Assembly (NCBI RefSeq): GCF_003667705.1
Contig: NZ_CP033019.1
Location: 3,224,001-3,288,000 of the forward strand
Direction: 5' to 3'
Length of the DNA: 64,000 nt
Source: Janthinobacterium agaricidamnosum
Lineage (GTDB): Bacteria > Pseudomonadota > Gammaproteobacteria > Burkholderiales > Burkholderiaceae_D
Below, piece by piece: positions 40,868-49,152 of the stretch. The position numbers were made by a program, and so were the translations under genes. The notes beneath the pieces are model-generated. The model was not told the DNA's origin. It searched no databases and was given only the letters and a program-made list of their open reading frames with translations. Every line of letters starts with the position of its first letter. Position 1 is the first letter of the stretch.

Positions 40868-42193
40868 TTACATGCGCAGCGGCGCGGTGGTCGTCGTGCG
40901 ACTCGTTACTGGCCAGCGTTTGGTAATGAAGTACCCGCCAGCGTCACAGGCATGGTCAAAACCGCCCTTCTTATCCGGCTCGCCCTTGTCGTCATAAATC
41001 TGACGCTCTAGGCTCAGCGTGTATTTCGGGCACTTGGCGGCGTTGACCAGCATGCGGCGCTGGTCGTAGGTATTGCACAGCATGGCGTTCACGCTGTTTA
41101 TGCGGTCTTTCACGGCCGGATTGCTATGGTCGACCACCACCGTGAAGCCGGCCGCCTTGAGCAGCGACAGGTCCGATTCGCTGGCGCCACTGCTCTTGCG
41201 GTTCTGGCCGGACGCATCCGGGTAAATCGTTATCAGATGCTGTTGGCCGGCCTGCTTGTATCGGCCCTTGATCTTTTCAATCATGGCCGGCGTGTCAAAC
41301 ACCTCCATGAATTCATCGACTGCGCGCGGCAAGTCGTCGCGAATCACGAAAACCACCGCCGCGCCTTTGCCGACGTTGAAGTCCATGCCGATGTGCAGCG
41401 CATCGCCCGGTTTGACTGTGTCGTCGCTATGGTTGCGGCGCCGGTCGAAGCAGTAATAAATGACGCCCTGGTAGTTCTCGAAGCTGGCCAGGTATTCCTG
41501 GCGGAACGTGCGCGGATCCATCTTACGCCGCGCGGCTTCGATCTCTTCGGCCGGGACGTTGCCGCCGTCGACCGAGGTGTACAACCAGCTCTTATGGTCA
41601 GGCTCACGCCCCTGGCCATCAAGGTAGCTGTCATAGCAATGGTTAAAGCCCTTCGGCGTGCCGATGCGCAGGGCGTGGCCGCCGACCCGCTCCTCGCCAT
41701 TGATGACGAAGCGACAGGTCGACAGCATTGGACGGAGCACCTCCTCCCAGGCCGCGTACACGCAGTCTGCCCACTCATCGACCAATGCGAAGAAGAGGCC
41801 CGAGCCGCGCAGGTTGTCATACGCGTCCAGGCCAACGATACGGATGACGTGGCCGGCCTTGGTGGTGATCGAGCATTCCGTCTCGTTCGGTTTGCCGGCG
41901 CGCCAGCTGGGCGGGATTGCCTGCTTGAGCCGCTTCCAGAACACACGCTTCGCCTGCTTGAACGTCGGCGCGCAATACCAGATCTCATCCTCGGTGCTGA
42001 CGCCCCACTCGGCAGCCAGTCGCGCAGCACGGCGAATCTCGGCCTTGCCCAGGAACGTCTTGCCGAAGCGCCGACCGCACACCGCATCACGGAAGCGAGC
42101 CTTCTTTTGCCACCCCCAGCAGTAAATGTTCGCCTGTTTCGGCGTCAGCGCGACGGGCCCTTCAGAGAATCGGGCTGTCGGGGAGGTCTTCAT
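40868..42193 (-). CDS. Terminase large subunit
   Basis: 441 residues. The ATPase part has Walker A CGRRFGKT (residues 39-46) and Walker B LFFALVDEWAD. The nuclease part shows DMDF-type acids: ALHIGMDFNVGKGAAVVFVI, ITIYPDASGQNRKSSGASES and a late Asp cluster near KKGGFDHACDAGGYFI. It packages DNA into proheads through the DUF4055 portal. It overlaps the small subunit gene by 32 bases. Confidence 0.93.
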   Translation of the reverse strand: MKTSPTARFSEGPVALTPKQANIYCWGWQKKARFRDAVCGRRFGKTFLGKAEIRRAARLAAEWGVSTEDEIWYCAPTFKQAKRVFWKRLKQAIPPSWRAGKPNETECSITTKAGHVIRIVGLDAYDNLRGSGLFFALVDEWADCVYAAWEEVLRPMLSTCRFVINGEERVGGHALRIGTPKGFNHCYDSYLDGQGREPDHKSWLYTSVDGGNVPAEEIEAARRKMDPRTFRQEYLASFENYQGVIYYCFDRRRNHSDDTVKPGDALHIGMDFNVGKGAAVVFVIRDDLPRAVDEFMEVFDTPAMIEKIKGRYKQAGQQHLITIYPDASGQNRKSSGASESDLSLLKAAGFTVVVDHSNPAVKDRINSVNAMLCNTYDQRRMLVNAAKCPKYTLSLERQIYDDKGEPDKKGGFDHACDAGGYFITKRWPVTSRTTTTAPLRM

Positions 42194-42638
42194 CGGGCTT
42201 CAATATGTATTCAGGTGCGGCCGGCATGCCTTCGCCAGTATCACCTGGAGCTTTCGGCGCATCGAGGCGGCGGTTCACGTAGACGTCGCCTACCTCCTTG
42301 GCTGCCTGCTCGATCACGGCGACGGCCAGCGCGATATTGCGCATGCCCTCGGCCTGCTGCGCCATCCTGGCCAACGCACGCAGACGGAAAGCGCGGCTGG
42401 CAATCGGAATGGCCGCCGTGTCCTCTCGGAACCTGGCCCGCGTATCGTTAAAAATGGTCTTCCATTTGGCACTCAACTGGCGCCCCACGTACTTTTCCGG
42501 GTCGTAGGTGGCGACCTGCTGTCGCGGCACGTCGAGCCCGAATTCATCCTTTACTGCCACCGACACCTGCGTCGGCGTGTCGAAACAGGCCAGCGCTTGG
42601 ACGATAAACAGCTTCACCTCGTCACGTAGTGCTGCCAT
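42162..42638 (-). CDS. Terminase small subunit, DUF2280 type
   Basis: 158 residues. KLFIVQALACFDTPTQVSVA, VKDEFGLDVPRQQVATYDPE and FREDTAAIPIASRAFRLRAL are the defining blocks of DUF2280, a helix-turn-helix protein directly before terminase large subunits. It recognises the packaging site, possibly the repeats at 43315-43410. Confidence 0.88.
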   Translation of the reverse strand: MAALRDEVKLFIVQALACFDTPTQVSVAVKDEFGLDVPRQQVATYDPEKYVGRQLSAKWKTIFNDTRARFREDTAAIPIASRAFRLRALARMAQQAEGMRNIALAVAVIEQAAKEVGDVYVNRRLDAPKAPGDTGEGMPAAPEYILKPDEDLPDSPIL

Positions 42639-42669
42639 GAGTTGCCTTCCGGTAAATGGCCGGTCAACC

Positions 42670-43311
42670 TTATGCAGCCTTCAGCAAACAGGTTCCGCAA
42701 GCCCTCGCGATGTTGATTCTCGCCACTTCTGGCGGTGTCTTTGCTGCGTCGATGATGCGCTGCACGTCCTGGCTGGCACCGTAGCGCCGGACCACGCCGA
42801 CAAACTCTTCGACGTCGTGTGAGCGCATGCACAGCTTCGGCAGCCCGTACTTGTTGAAGGCCGGCGCGCCGAATTCATCCTGCTCCTGGCCGATGTGATA
42901 AAGCTCGTGCTCGAGCAGCGCGCAGAATTCGGCGTCGCTGCAGGTCAGGCAATACGATGCGTCCAGGGTAATGAGGAAGTCCGGCACCGCGCCGAACCAG
43001 TCGACCATCTGCTGTTGCTGGCGGCCCTTCTGCCACGGCCCGCAGCGGAATGTGACTTCCTCGCACTGTCCCAGCACCGTGCGACCGGCCTTCACAAAGC
43101 CCATCGGCGCCCACAGGAACTGCACGTCGGCATATTCCAGGTGGGCGTGGTCTTCGTTGTAGAGTGCGCCGCCTTCGGTGAGGATGGTTGCGCGGGCCCA
43201 CTTGAGCACCGCGGGTGCGGGCTGGTACCTGTTGTTCAGCGGGTCGGCGAATTCGGGTGGCGGCATCGGGCGCGAGGAGCCAGGCGCTGCGAGATTGCGG
43301 CTTTTTTTCAT
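42670..43311 (-). CDS. Putative phage metallopeptidase
   Basis: 213 residues. The zinc-binding HELYH is at residues 135-139 (CALLEHELYHIGQEQDEFGA), with upstream VTFRCGPWQKGRQQQQMVDW and DFLITLDASYCLTC. It is a member of the putative phage metallopeptidase family often found beside terminase small subunits. Targets are unknown; roles in head maturation or host-factor cleavage have been supposed. Confidence 0.85.
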   Translation of the reverse strand: MKKSRNLAAPGSSRPMPPPEFADPLNNRYQPAPAVLKWARATILTEGGALYNEDHAHLEYADVQFLWAPMGFVKAGRTVLGQCEEVTFRCGPWQKGRQQQQMVDWFGAVPDFLITLDASYCLTCSDAEFCALLEHELYHIGQEQDEFGAPAFNKYGLPKLCMRSHDVEEFVGVVRRYGASQDVQRIIDAAKTPPEVARINIARACGTCLLKAA

Positions 43312-43314
43312 TCA

Positions 43315-43410
43315 GACCTACTAGATGTAGTGTTTGACAGTAATTCTAGCGGTCTCAGCCCGGTGATTTTTGACACTTTCGCTCGCGACCTACTAAATGT
43401 AGTGTCTCAC
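43315..43410. repeat. Two 24-base direct repeats with internal dyad, near terminase
   Basis: Copies at 43315-43338 and 43387-43410, 72 bases apart, share GACCTACTA(G/A)ATGTAGTGT then a C/T-rich end. Each holds CTAC-N5-GTAG. They lie between the 81-residue gene and the metallopeptidase/terminase genes. They could be terminase (pac/cos) binding sites or operators of the late promoter. Confidence 0.6.
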
Positions 43411-43652
43411 GCGCATTCGATGCTTAAACTGACCGGCGGCATGGTCGCGCCCAGCACCCACAGCGCGATAGAGCCGCCGGAATTCAGCACGGCCAGTTCC
43501 TCGACGCTCGGGCGCCAGTACGACACCACGGCGGGCAGATCGCCAACGTGCGTGCGCGTGATCGGCAATGCGCCACACGGAAGCTCGCCCTGGTCCCAGC
43601 CCGCTGGTGCGCCGAGAACGCCGTTATTCGATGGGTGTTGGATTTTCTGCAT
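43407..43652 (-). CDS. Conserved small phage protein (81 residues)
   Basis: MQKIQHPSNNGVLGAPAGWD, then GELPCGALPITRTHVGDLPA, VVSYWRPSVEELAVLNSGGS and LWVLGATMPPVSLSIE. This small beta-type protein with the start LGAP.GWD and the end ..HPPV(A/S)L is common in phages of many hosts, usually near terminase or replication genes. Its function is unknown. It is the first gene of the late block in view. Confidence 0.75.
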   Translation of the reverse strand: MQKIQHPSNNGVLGAPAGWDQGELPCGALPITRTHVGDLPAVVSYWRPSVEELAVLNSGGSIALWVLGATMPPVSLSIECA

Positions 43653-43884
43653 GGCTGCCTTCGTTGTGTCACCGCCGGCCCCAGCAGGCGCCGCAGTGCA
43701 TCGCGGCTGGAGTCCTCTGGATCTTTGCTACGTCGGTGAACTGCGCCCGTTTTGTAAGCCCTACCACTGGAGCGCACTGGCAGATTGCAAGCAAACACGC
43801 CTACGCAAAATTGATTTGAGCTGCTGTTGAATCTGGAGGCCCCGAAAAGCCCTTAGAATGGTCTCTTAACCACTGGAGGACGTC
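43653..43884. other. Probable late leader region
   Basis: No firm gene. One minus-strand frame near 43678-43765 reads VGLTKRAQFTDVAKIQRTPA but has only a GTG start. The late promoter would be expected somewhere here or further right. Confidence 0.3.
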
Positions 43885-44055
43885 ATGTTCGAAAAAAACT
43901 ACTTTTCCCGTCTTGATCGCTATGTGGCTTTGGAAATGCCATTACCCTCAACACCTTGCAGCCCCCTCAGGCGAATTCGTATCGCGAAGCAAATTCAATT
44001 GCTTCATAACTGGATCGAGGCCAATACGCCCTGGCCTGAGCGCTACCGCGACTGA
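43885..44055 (+). CDS. Small plus-strand protein (56 residues)
   Basis: Found by reading the gap. GGAGGA lies 5 bases before ATG 43885. The product (MFEKNYFSRLDRYVALEMPL, then RRIRIAKQIQLLHNWIEANT and PWPERYRD) is basic and amphipathic with normal composition. It is on the opposite strand to the phage operons, at the left edge of the cargo island. Function unknown; a small regulator is conceivable. Confidence 0.65.
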   Translation: MFEKNYFSRLDRYVALEMPLPSTPCSPLRRIRIAKQIQLLHNWIEANTPWPERYRD

Positions 44056-44280
44056 GTCGCAGCACCTGTGCGGCGTCATTTGTACGGCCAAGTGCTGGCC
44101 ACTGGCGCGCGTCGCGCGGTTCGCGCCGACGTGGGATGGTTGGCGCTGCACAGAATCAGCATGATGGCGAGCATGCTCATGCTGTCATTTCGAAATTGAA
44201 CATGCTGTACCTCAAATAGAAAAGCCGCCAGCGTAGTGATGCGGCCGGCGGCGAAACCCGGCGTGCAGGGCAAGGAGAGC
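44056..44280. other. No gene seen
   Basis: Sequence between the 56-residue gene and the tRNA; no supported frame, no strong terminator. Confidence 0.4.
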
Positions 44281-44354
44281 TGGAGCGGGCGGCGGGAATC
44301 GAACCCACGTGGAAAGCTTGGAAGGCTTCCGCTCTACCATTGAGCTACGCCCGC
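44281..44354 (-). tRNA. tRNA-Gly (UCC anticodon)
   Basis: Full cloverleaf with encoded CCA: acceptor GCGGGCG/CGCCCGC, D-loop AGCTCAATGGTAGAGC, anticodon arm GAAGC-CTTCCAA-GCTTT with anticodon TCC, T-arm GTGGG-TTCGATT-CCCGC (ACGTGGGTTCGATTCCCGCC). 74 bases. It lies within the prophage, between the Q gene and the terminase block, so it is phage-carried. It could aid translation of Gly-rich late proteins or be picked up cargo. Confidence 0.93.
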
Positions 44355-44864
44355 AGTCTGGAAAACCCACCAGAGGAACGTAAAAAGTATCAGGCCCACA
44401 ATGGGATAAACAACCCATCGAGGCGCAAATGACTACCAAAAACGATTTACTCTGGCTTTACATTGATCGTGCTTTACTTCTTTATCCACTATGCGAAGTG
44501 CTATGCCACTTCGTTGTCCCTTATCTTGGTGCTGGGTGACAGCGTCCCAGCGTCGGTTTGGCGCGCAGCCGCACGGCAGCGCCCGACTGATTTTCCCTAT
44601 TTATCGCTGGTTAGCTACTTCACGTCGCACCTCCTTTTCAGGCCTGCGGCGGCATGATCGCGCGCGCATCTGACCTGTTCAGTTTCTTTCGTTGCCCTCC
44701 GCGTGCCGACACTTGGAATGTCGAATTCCTTTACGACTTTCGCCCGTACAACGGCAAGCTGGAGCGATTTTCGTTTAAATTCAGCGACTTAATAAAATGG
44801 CACGCTTCCTGCTCTGCTTGGCTCCGGGCATTTGCCCGATCAAACTTAATCCACGGGAAAAACC
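44355..44864. other. Long leader with doubtful short frames
   Basis: Two weak candidates only: a 36-codon frame at 44429-44539 (MTTKNDLLWLYIDRALLLYP, with GAGG before it) and a frame from 44654 (DTWNVEFLYDFRPYNGKLER) that runs into the PEP-CTERM gene out of phase. Neither is convincing. The region probably holds the promoter of the PEP-CTERM gene. Confidence 0.35.
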
Positions 44865-45647
44865 ATGAATCGCAAATTTTATTGGGCGACACTGGCGCTC
44901 TGTCTCGCCAGCGCCGCTGTGCGGGCCGACAATTTCAAAAATGGTGGCTTCGAGAACGGCAACGCGACCGGCTGGACCACTGGCGAAGGGTACCGCGGCA
45001 ACACGCTCAACGACTCGCTCAATCCCGGCAAGCTTCTGCCTGGCGGCGGCCTTTACAGTGGACCTGCTACACGCTCGGACATCATCGATGCCGGCACCAT
45101 TGATCCAAATATCGGCTCTCAACTGGGTTCAACCGTGTACGCTGGGAAATATTCGTACCGAGTCGAGGATACGTACGTTGGCGGCTACGCTTCGGTGATC
45201 AGTCAATCGGTCAGCAACTACACCGAATCCGATATTTTCTTTACCTGGAAAGCCGTGATTGAAAACGGTGGCCACGCCGATAACGAATCAGCAGCCTTTT
45301 TTATCTCGCTTCGCGATGACACCACGGGTACGGAATTGGTCAAGCGTTTTTACAATGCCGGCAATGGCGGTGGCGGCGTTGACGCTCGATTTAAAACCTA
45401 TGGCGATTATTACTACACGCCACTGTGGCAGATCGAGCGCCTAACAATCGATTCCAGCCTGTCCGGGCACGACTTCACACTCTCAGTCGCTGCAGCCGAC
45501 TGCTATTTCAACGGTCATACCGGGTATGCATACGTTGACGGTTTTGGCGGCGTCAATCCAATTCCAGAGCCTGAAACTTACGCCATGATGTTGGCGGGCC
45601 TCGGCCTATTGGGCTTCATAACGCGCCGGCGCAATAAGCGAGCGTAG
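44865..45647 (+). CDS. PEP-CTERM sorting domain protein
   Basis: 260 residues. It has a signal peptide (MNRKFYWATLALCLASAAVR), a beta-rich exported domain (FKNGGFENGNATGWTTGEGY; KYSYRVEDTYVGGYASVISQ) and a textbook PEP-CTERM tail: IPEPETYAMMLAGLGLLGF followed by RRRNKR. Such proteins are exported, cut and anchored by the host exosortase (EpsH/XrtA) in biofilm-forming proteobacteria. Finding one inside a prophage means the phage carries a host surface protein as cargo. It has its own terminator. Confidence 0.93.
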   Translation: MNRKFYWATLALCLASAAVRADNFKNGGFENGNATGWTTGEGYRGNTLNDSLNPGKLLPGGGLYSGPATRSDIIDAGTIDPNIGSQLGSTVYAGKYSYRVEDTYVGGYASVISQSVSNYTESDIFFTWKAVIENGGHADNESAAFFISLRDDTTGTELVKRFYNAGNGGGGVDARFKTYGDYYYTPLWQIERLTIDSSLSGHDFTLSVAAADCYFNGHTGYAYVDGFGGVNPIPEPETYAMMLAGLGLLGFITRRRNKRA

Positions 45648-45655
45648 AAAGGGAA

Positions 45656-45683
45656 AAGCCACCCATAAGGTGGCTTATCTTTT
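45656..45683 (+). terminator. Intrinsic terminator of the PEP-CTERM gene
   Basis: AAGCCACC, loop CATAA, GGTGGCTT, then ATCTTTT. Eight-pair stem starting 8 bases after the stop codon. Confidence 0.85.
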
Positions 45684-45881
45684 GCTCCCGCGGCCATAAT
45701 GCGTGGTGAGCGACAAATTCAAGGCGTGCAGGTGCGGCGCTGGGTCCGGGTACTGTCGCGAGTTCCAGCTATCGGTGGCGCGATGCGCACATTACGATTT
45801 CCGGAAGAATTTTCTTGAACTGAGGATTGAAGTATACCGCAGAAATACTGTTTGTAAACACAAGCCTAAAGAAAACCTGCG

Positions 45882-46424
45882 CTACATGTCTCCGCCGCGT
45901 AACAGTCCACCCGCCCGGCCAGAATGACTGTCGTAAATGGCACTCAGGTCGCTCACCATGTCCTTGACGCGCTCCAGCTCCAGGCCCGCCACTCCGTACA
46001 CGGGCGCCACACCGGATCCTTTGCACGACGTGCACTGCCCATTCCCCAACAGCACTTTGACGCCGGTGCCGCTGCAGCCCTTGCACTTGCCGTCGAGCCA
46101 GTGCGCCAGCGACTTCTCGGCCACCCGGTGATACAGCGCCTGCGCCGACTGTGCATCCCAGGCCGTGTTTTCCGGCAGCCAGCGCCGCGCCCGGCCGCGC
46201 CGGATAACTTCGGCGGTCCAGATGCGCAGCAGCTGCGCCAGGTTCTGCTGGTTGACCTCGAACATGCGGTTGAGCGTGCCGTCTGCGTACTTCACGCGGC
46301 ACAGCAGCGCACCGATGTCACCGGCCAGCGCCGCAGCGGCCAACGGATCGGTCTGGTGGTGCTGCGCGTCGTCCATCAGGTTGCTCGAACCGATTGCTGC
46401 GATGTAGCGGTCTGTAAAGCCCAT
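45882..46424 (-). CDS. Q-like antitermination protein with zinc motif
   Basis: 180 residues from ATG 46424 (AAAGG 7 bases before). The zinc motif CKGCSGTGVKVLLGNGQCTS followed by CKGSG is the paired CxxCxGxG seen in phage-82-type Q antiterminators. The N-terminus is helical (LMRIWTAEVIRRGRAR-like: QQNLAQLLRIWTAEVIRRGR). It is the last early gene, just before the late genes, the standard place of Q. It would load on RNA polymerase at the late promoter and allow read-through of the seven terminators found in the late operon. Confidence 0.75.
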   Translation of the reverse strand: MGFTDRYIAAIGSSNLMDDAQHHQTDPLAAAALAGDIGALLCRVKYADGTLNRMFEVNQQNLAQLLRIWTAEVIRRGRARRWLPENTAWDAQSAQALYHRVAEKSLAHWLDGKCKGCSGTGVKVLLGNGQCTSCKGSGVAPVYGVAGLELERVKDMVSDLSAIYDSHSGRAGGLLRGGDM

Positions 46425-46501
46425 GTCTTGCCTTTCATTTTGTATGCCAACGTTAACACCCTTTTTAGCCCTGTGCCAGCCCTGCCACTTCTCGGGGCCG
46501 C

Positions 46502-46927
46502 TCATACGCGCAGCACGCCGGTCCGGTTGAATTCGCGCACGGCTGCAAGGCCAGCGCGCGCAATTGCGACGTTCGGTACGCCGCGCAGGAAGACCATCGT
46601 CTTGCCGAGGCCATCGCGCAGCACGCGCATTTCGTCGCCGTTGACACCGAAGGTGCCCGTACGCTGGGCCCGCGCCTGGATCTCGGCAATCGCCTCGACC
46701 ATCGCCTGGGCCACCGGCAGGATGGCATGGCCAGCTGACGCAATACGGCGCGCCATATCGGCGTTGCTCAGCAGATCGTAGACGTGCTGCTCCTGGAAGT
46801 GCCCCTTGCCCATCGCCTCGCTGGCCTGGAAGCCAGGCATTTCGAATGCCAGGTCTGCGCGCAGCCCGGCCGGCAGCACGGCTGGCTTCGGGATGTACCG
46901 CTTGCGCGGCTTCTTGTTCGCAGCCAT
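46502..46927 (-). CDS. Conserved phage early protein (141 residues)
   Basis: MAANKKPRKRYIPKPAVLPA, then EAMGKGHFQEQHVYDLLSNA, ILPVAQAMVEAIAEIQARAQ and a C-terminal helix. Basic N-terminus, helical body. It sits between the DUF1064 and Q genes and is seen in early operons of related phages as an unnamed protein. Function unknown. Confidence 0.7.
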   Translation of the reverse strand: MAANKKPRKRYIPKPAVLPAGLRADLAFEMPGFQASEAMGKGHFQEQHVYDLLSNADMARRIASAGHAILPVAQAMVEAIAEIQARAQRTGTFGVNGDEMRVLRDGLGKTMVFLRGVPNVAIARAGLAAVREFNRTGVLRV

Positions 46928-47274
46928 CAGAATTCCTCCACTTTCCAGCCCCCGCCCGCCTTCTTCGGCAGCGCCTGCACGGCAATGAAGCGCAGCGGGT
47001 ACATATCGGCCGCGATCTTGATCTTCGCTCGCGCATCCTCTTGCCAGTACCCTTTCACTTCGTGCGCCTCCAGCGCGCCGTCGGCCAGCTGCACGGCAAA
47101 ATCCGGCGTGTAAAAAGTGTTATCGGCCAGGCGGAATTTCAGGCCTTCGAACTTGTACCAGGCCACCTCGCCGGCTGCCTTGCGCAGCTCCAGCGTCCTG
47201 GCGTAGGCCGCCTCGGTCTGGTTCATGGCGCCGACCTTGAGGCGGCCCAGGGCCTGCAAGCCACGGGCCATCAT
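46927..47274 (-). CDS. DUF1064 family protein (nuclease-like fold)
   Basis: 115 residues from ATG 47274. The blocks ARTLELRKAAGEVAWYKFEG, LKFRLADNTFYTPDFAVQLA and LEAHEVKGYWQEDARAKIKI are those of DUF1064, with the Asp...Glu-x-Lys pattern (TPDF, EVKG) of PD-(D/E)xK nucleases. It may act in recombination or end processing of phage DNA. ATGA-type overlap on both sides. Confidence 0.8.
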   Translation of the reverse strand: MMARGLQALGRLKVGAMNQTEAAYARTLELRKAAGEVAWYKFEGLKFRLADNTFYTPDFAVQLADGALEAHEVKGYWQEDARAKIKIAADMYPLRFIAVQALPKKAGGGWKVEEF

Positions 47275-47603
47275 CGCGCGCTCGCCAGCTTGTGCATCAC
47301 GGCCATGGCAATGGCCAACGTGACAGCCGCGTTTTTTGAAGTGTGTAGGTAGTGGTGAACCATGTACCCGCCAGCAGTCGATGTTCTGGTGCCAGGTTCG
47401 ATCACGATGTTGTACTCGACCGCCAGCGGCCCGGCCGCCGCCCAGTCGCTGGCCCAATCCGGTACCAGCGCCTGGCCACGGCTTTCGGCCGCGCCCGCCG
47501 GCGGCGTGCCGATCAGGGCGCCATTCACCTCGGCGATATTGGACCAGCCCAACAGCTCGGCCAGGCGTTTGTTTGCTGCGATTTTGTTTTCTTGATTTTG
47601 CAT
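47271..47603 (-). CDS. Phage ABA-sandwich domain protein
   Basis: 110 residues from ATG 47603. NKRLAELLGWSNIAEVNGAL (a start typical for these proteins: helix then WxN), WAAAGPLAVEYNIVIEPGTR and HTSKNAAVTLAIAMAVMHKL fit the small ABA-sandwich phage family. Function unknown; part of the early operon. Confidence 0.65.
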   Translation of the reverse strand: MQNQENKIAANKRLAELLGWSNIAEVNGALIGTPPAGAAESRGQALVPDWASDWAAAGPLAVEYNIVIEPGTRTSTAGGYMVHHYLHTSKNAAVTLAIAMAVMHKLASAR

Positions 47604-47708
47604 AGAGCCTCTGTATTCAATTCTTTTCGTATCGGATGAGGCTAGGTAGCGGCCACGCCACGTTCGTGCTGTAGCGAACCGCTCCACAAGCCTGAGCAGC
47701 TTTTGCCG

Positions 47709-48353
47709 CTATGCAGCGCGCCCATTAATGCGGGCCAGCGGCGCTGCGAGCGCGCCGACTGGCGCCATGGCGATGATTTGCTGCGACGTTCCACCCGCCA
47801 TCACCAGCGCGGCCAGCTTCTGGTCACCGATCATCATCGGCGGCTCCACACCAAAGCCGGCGCGCTGGTTTTGCGCTTCCGTCAAGCCCACCATCACCGG
47901 CGTGTAATCCGGCTGCTCGTTGCGCATGCGGTATCCGCGATATCGGTTTTCGAATTCCTTGCCGACGAATGGCCATTCGTGTTCCGTCTTTGCTCCCAGC
48001 GATACCCAGCCGCCCATTTCGACCAGCACGCGGTGGATCAGCGGATCATCGAACACGACGCTTCGGTATGGCCCGACGACGCGCAGTGCGCGGTCGACCT
48101 TCGACCAGGCCACTAGTGCAGAGTCTTGCGTCGTCCCGCCCATCATCCGGATCAGGTCGGCCGGCTTCGGCGCAAACTGGCCGGTATCGGGATTGCGGAC
48201 GTGGCGATCAAATGCCTGGCGCACAGCTGTCAGGTCGTACTGACGCAGCGCACCCCACCAAATCGTGATGGCGAACTCGCTTGCGGCCCGGCCGTAAAGT
48301 TCGGTGATTGCGCCCACCATGCCCGCAAATTCCTCGTAATCATCCTGCGTCAT
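47709..48353 (-). CDS. DUF6475 family replication-type protein
   Basis: 214 residues from ATG 48353. MTQDDYEEFAGMVGAITELY, IWWGALRQYDLTAVRQAFDR and HVRNPDTGQFAPKPADLIRM are the hallmarks of DUF6475. The gene overlaps the end of the DUF1376 gene, an arrangement typical for an initiator plus helicase-loader pair; the loader role is inferred from this position. Confidence 0.75.
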   Translation of the reverse strand: MTQDDYEEFAGMVGAITELYGRAASEFAITIWWGALRQYDLTAVRQAFDRHVRNPDTGQFAPKPADLIRMMGGTTQDSALVAWSKVDRALRVVGPYRSVVFDDPLIHRVLVEMGGWVSLGAKTEHEWPFVGKEFENRYRGYRMRNEQPDYTPVMVGLTEAQNQRAGFGVEPPMMIGDQKLAALVMAGGTSQQIIAMAPVGALAAPLARINGRAA

Positions 48354-49152
48354 GCTTTTCTCCCTGCTGTGCTGCGTTACCGAAGATTCGAACTTTGGCG
48401 CGCTCTGCGGCGGCCATCGTTTGGGCGTAGACCGTAGTGGAACCCGGCCCCTGCCCCGTTCGCACGGCGTGCTGGGTGATCCATTCGGCCTTGAAACCAC
48501 GCCAGCCACGCTCGCAGCAGATGCGCAAAGCGCCTTCCAGCGTGAGTCCGGCTTTTTCGGCCTCACGCACAATGCCTTGGATAGCAGTCCGCGTTATCGG
48601 CGCCCGGTGCTTCGTTCTCAGCGCCTTGAAGTCGGCGACGATCTGCGGATCAATGTCGGGAAACAGGGCATCGGGAGCCGGAGGCGACTTGTCTTTTGTT
48701 TTTACTGGTTTATGGTTATTGGTTATTGGTTCTTGGTTAGTTTTTGATCCGGTTTCAGTTGGGTTGCCGGTAGCATCCGAATCAGAACCGGATGGAAACC
48801 CGATGGGTTCCTGATTGGTTGCCGTTTGCTTGCGCGGGCGACCGCCAAGCTTGCCATTTGCTTTCGCTGTCTCTGCCTTGATTTGGTAGTCCGCAATCAC
48901 CTGTTCGCAGACGTCGTGCCGGTAGCCCGCATCTGTCTTGAGGAACTTGAAGCGAAGCAGTCGCTCAACAATCGCGCGCTCGTCTGCCGCCTCGACGCCC
49001 AAGGCGTCGCACAGCACATCTATGTCGAGCGGAAGTGGCGCCTCGACGTCGTAGTAGACGTCCATCATGTCGCGGTATATCCAGCGCGCCTGGCGAGACA
49101 TGTTCACTGTCCCGGAGCGGAAGTCGCCGATGTGGAAGGGGTAATAATTCAA
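48340..49152 (-). CDS. DUF1376 family replication initiator-type protein
   Basis: 270 residues. YPFHIGDFRSGTVNMSRQAR, WIYRDMMDVYYDVEAPLPLD and VIADYQIKAETAKANGKLGG form the DUF1376 winged-helix domain found in phage replication proteins. A low-complexity Asn/Gln/Pro linker follows, with short sequence repeats around 48715-48740, and the C-terminus has LEGALRICCERGWRGFKAEW, typical of the initiator's second domain. It probably binds the phage origin. Confidence 0.82.
   Translation of the reverse strand: MNYYPFHIGDFRSGTVNMSRQARWIYRDMMDVYYDVEAPLPLDIDVLCDALGVEAADERAIVERLLRFKFLKTDAGYRHDVCEQVIADYQIKAETAKANGKLGGRPRKQTATNQEPIGFPSGSDSDATGNPTETGSKTNQEPITNNHKPVKTKDKSPPAPDALFPDIDPQIVADFKALRTKHRAPITRTAIQGIVREAEKAGLTLEGALRICCERGWRGFKAEWITQHAVRTGQGPGSTTVYAQTMAAAERAKVRIFGNAAQQGEKHDAG

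Noticed and set aside
43315..43410. The two 24-base repeats as a CRISPR array
   Set aside because: Only two copies with internal dyad and no third repeat or cas gene; an operator or packaging site is more likely.
44654..45103. 149-codon plus frame into the PEP-CTERM gene
   Set aside because: Most of it is an out-of-phase reading of the PEP-CTERM coding sequence; only the first 70 codons could be independent and they have no ribosome site.
48715..48740. Short direct repeats (AATAACC/AACCAAG type) considered as an origin iteron array
   Set aside because: They lie in the low-complexity linker of the DUF1376 gene and are explained by repeated Asn/Gln codons; an origin inside this gene remains possible but unsupported.
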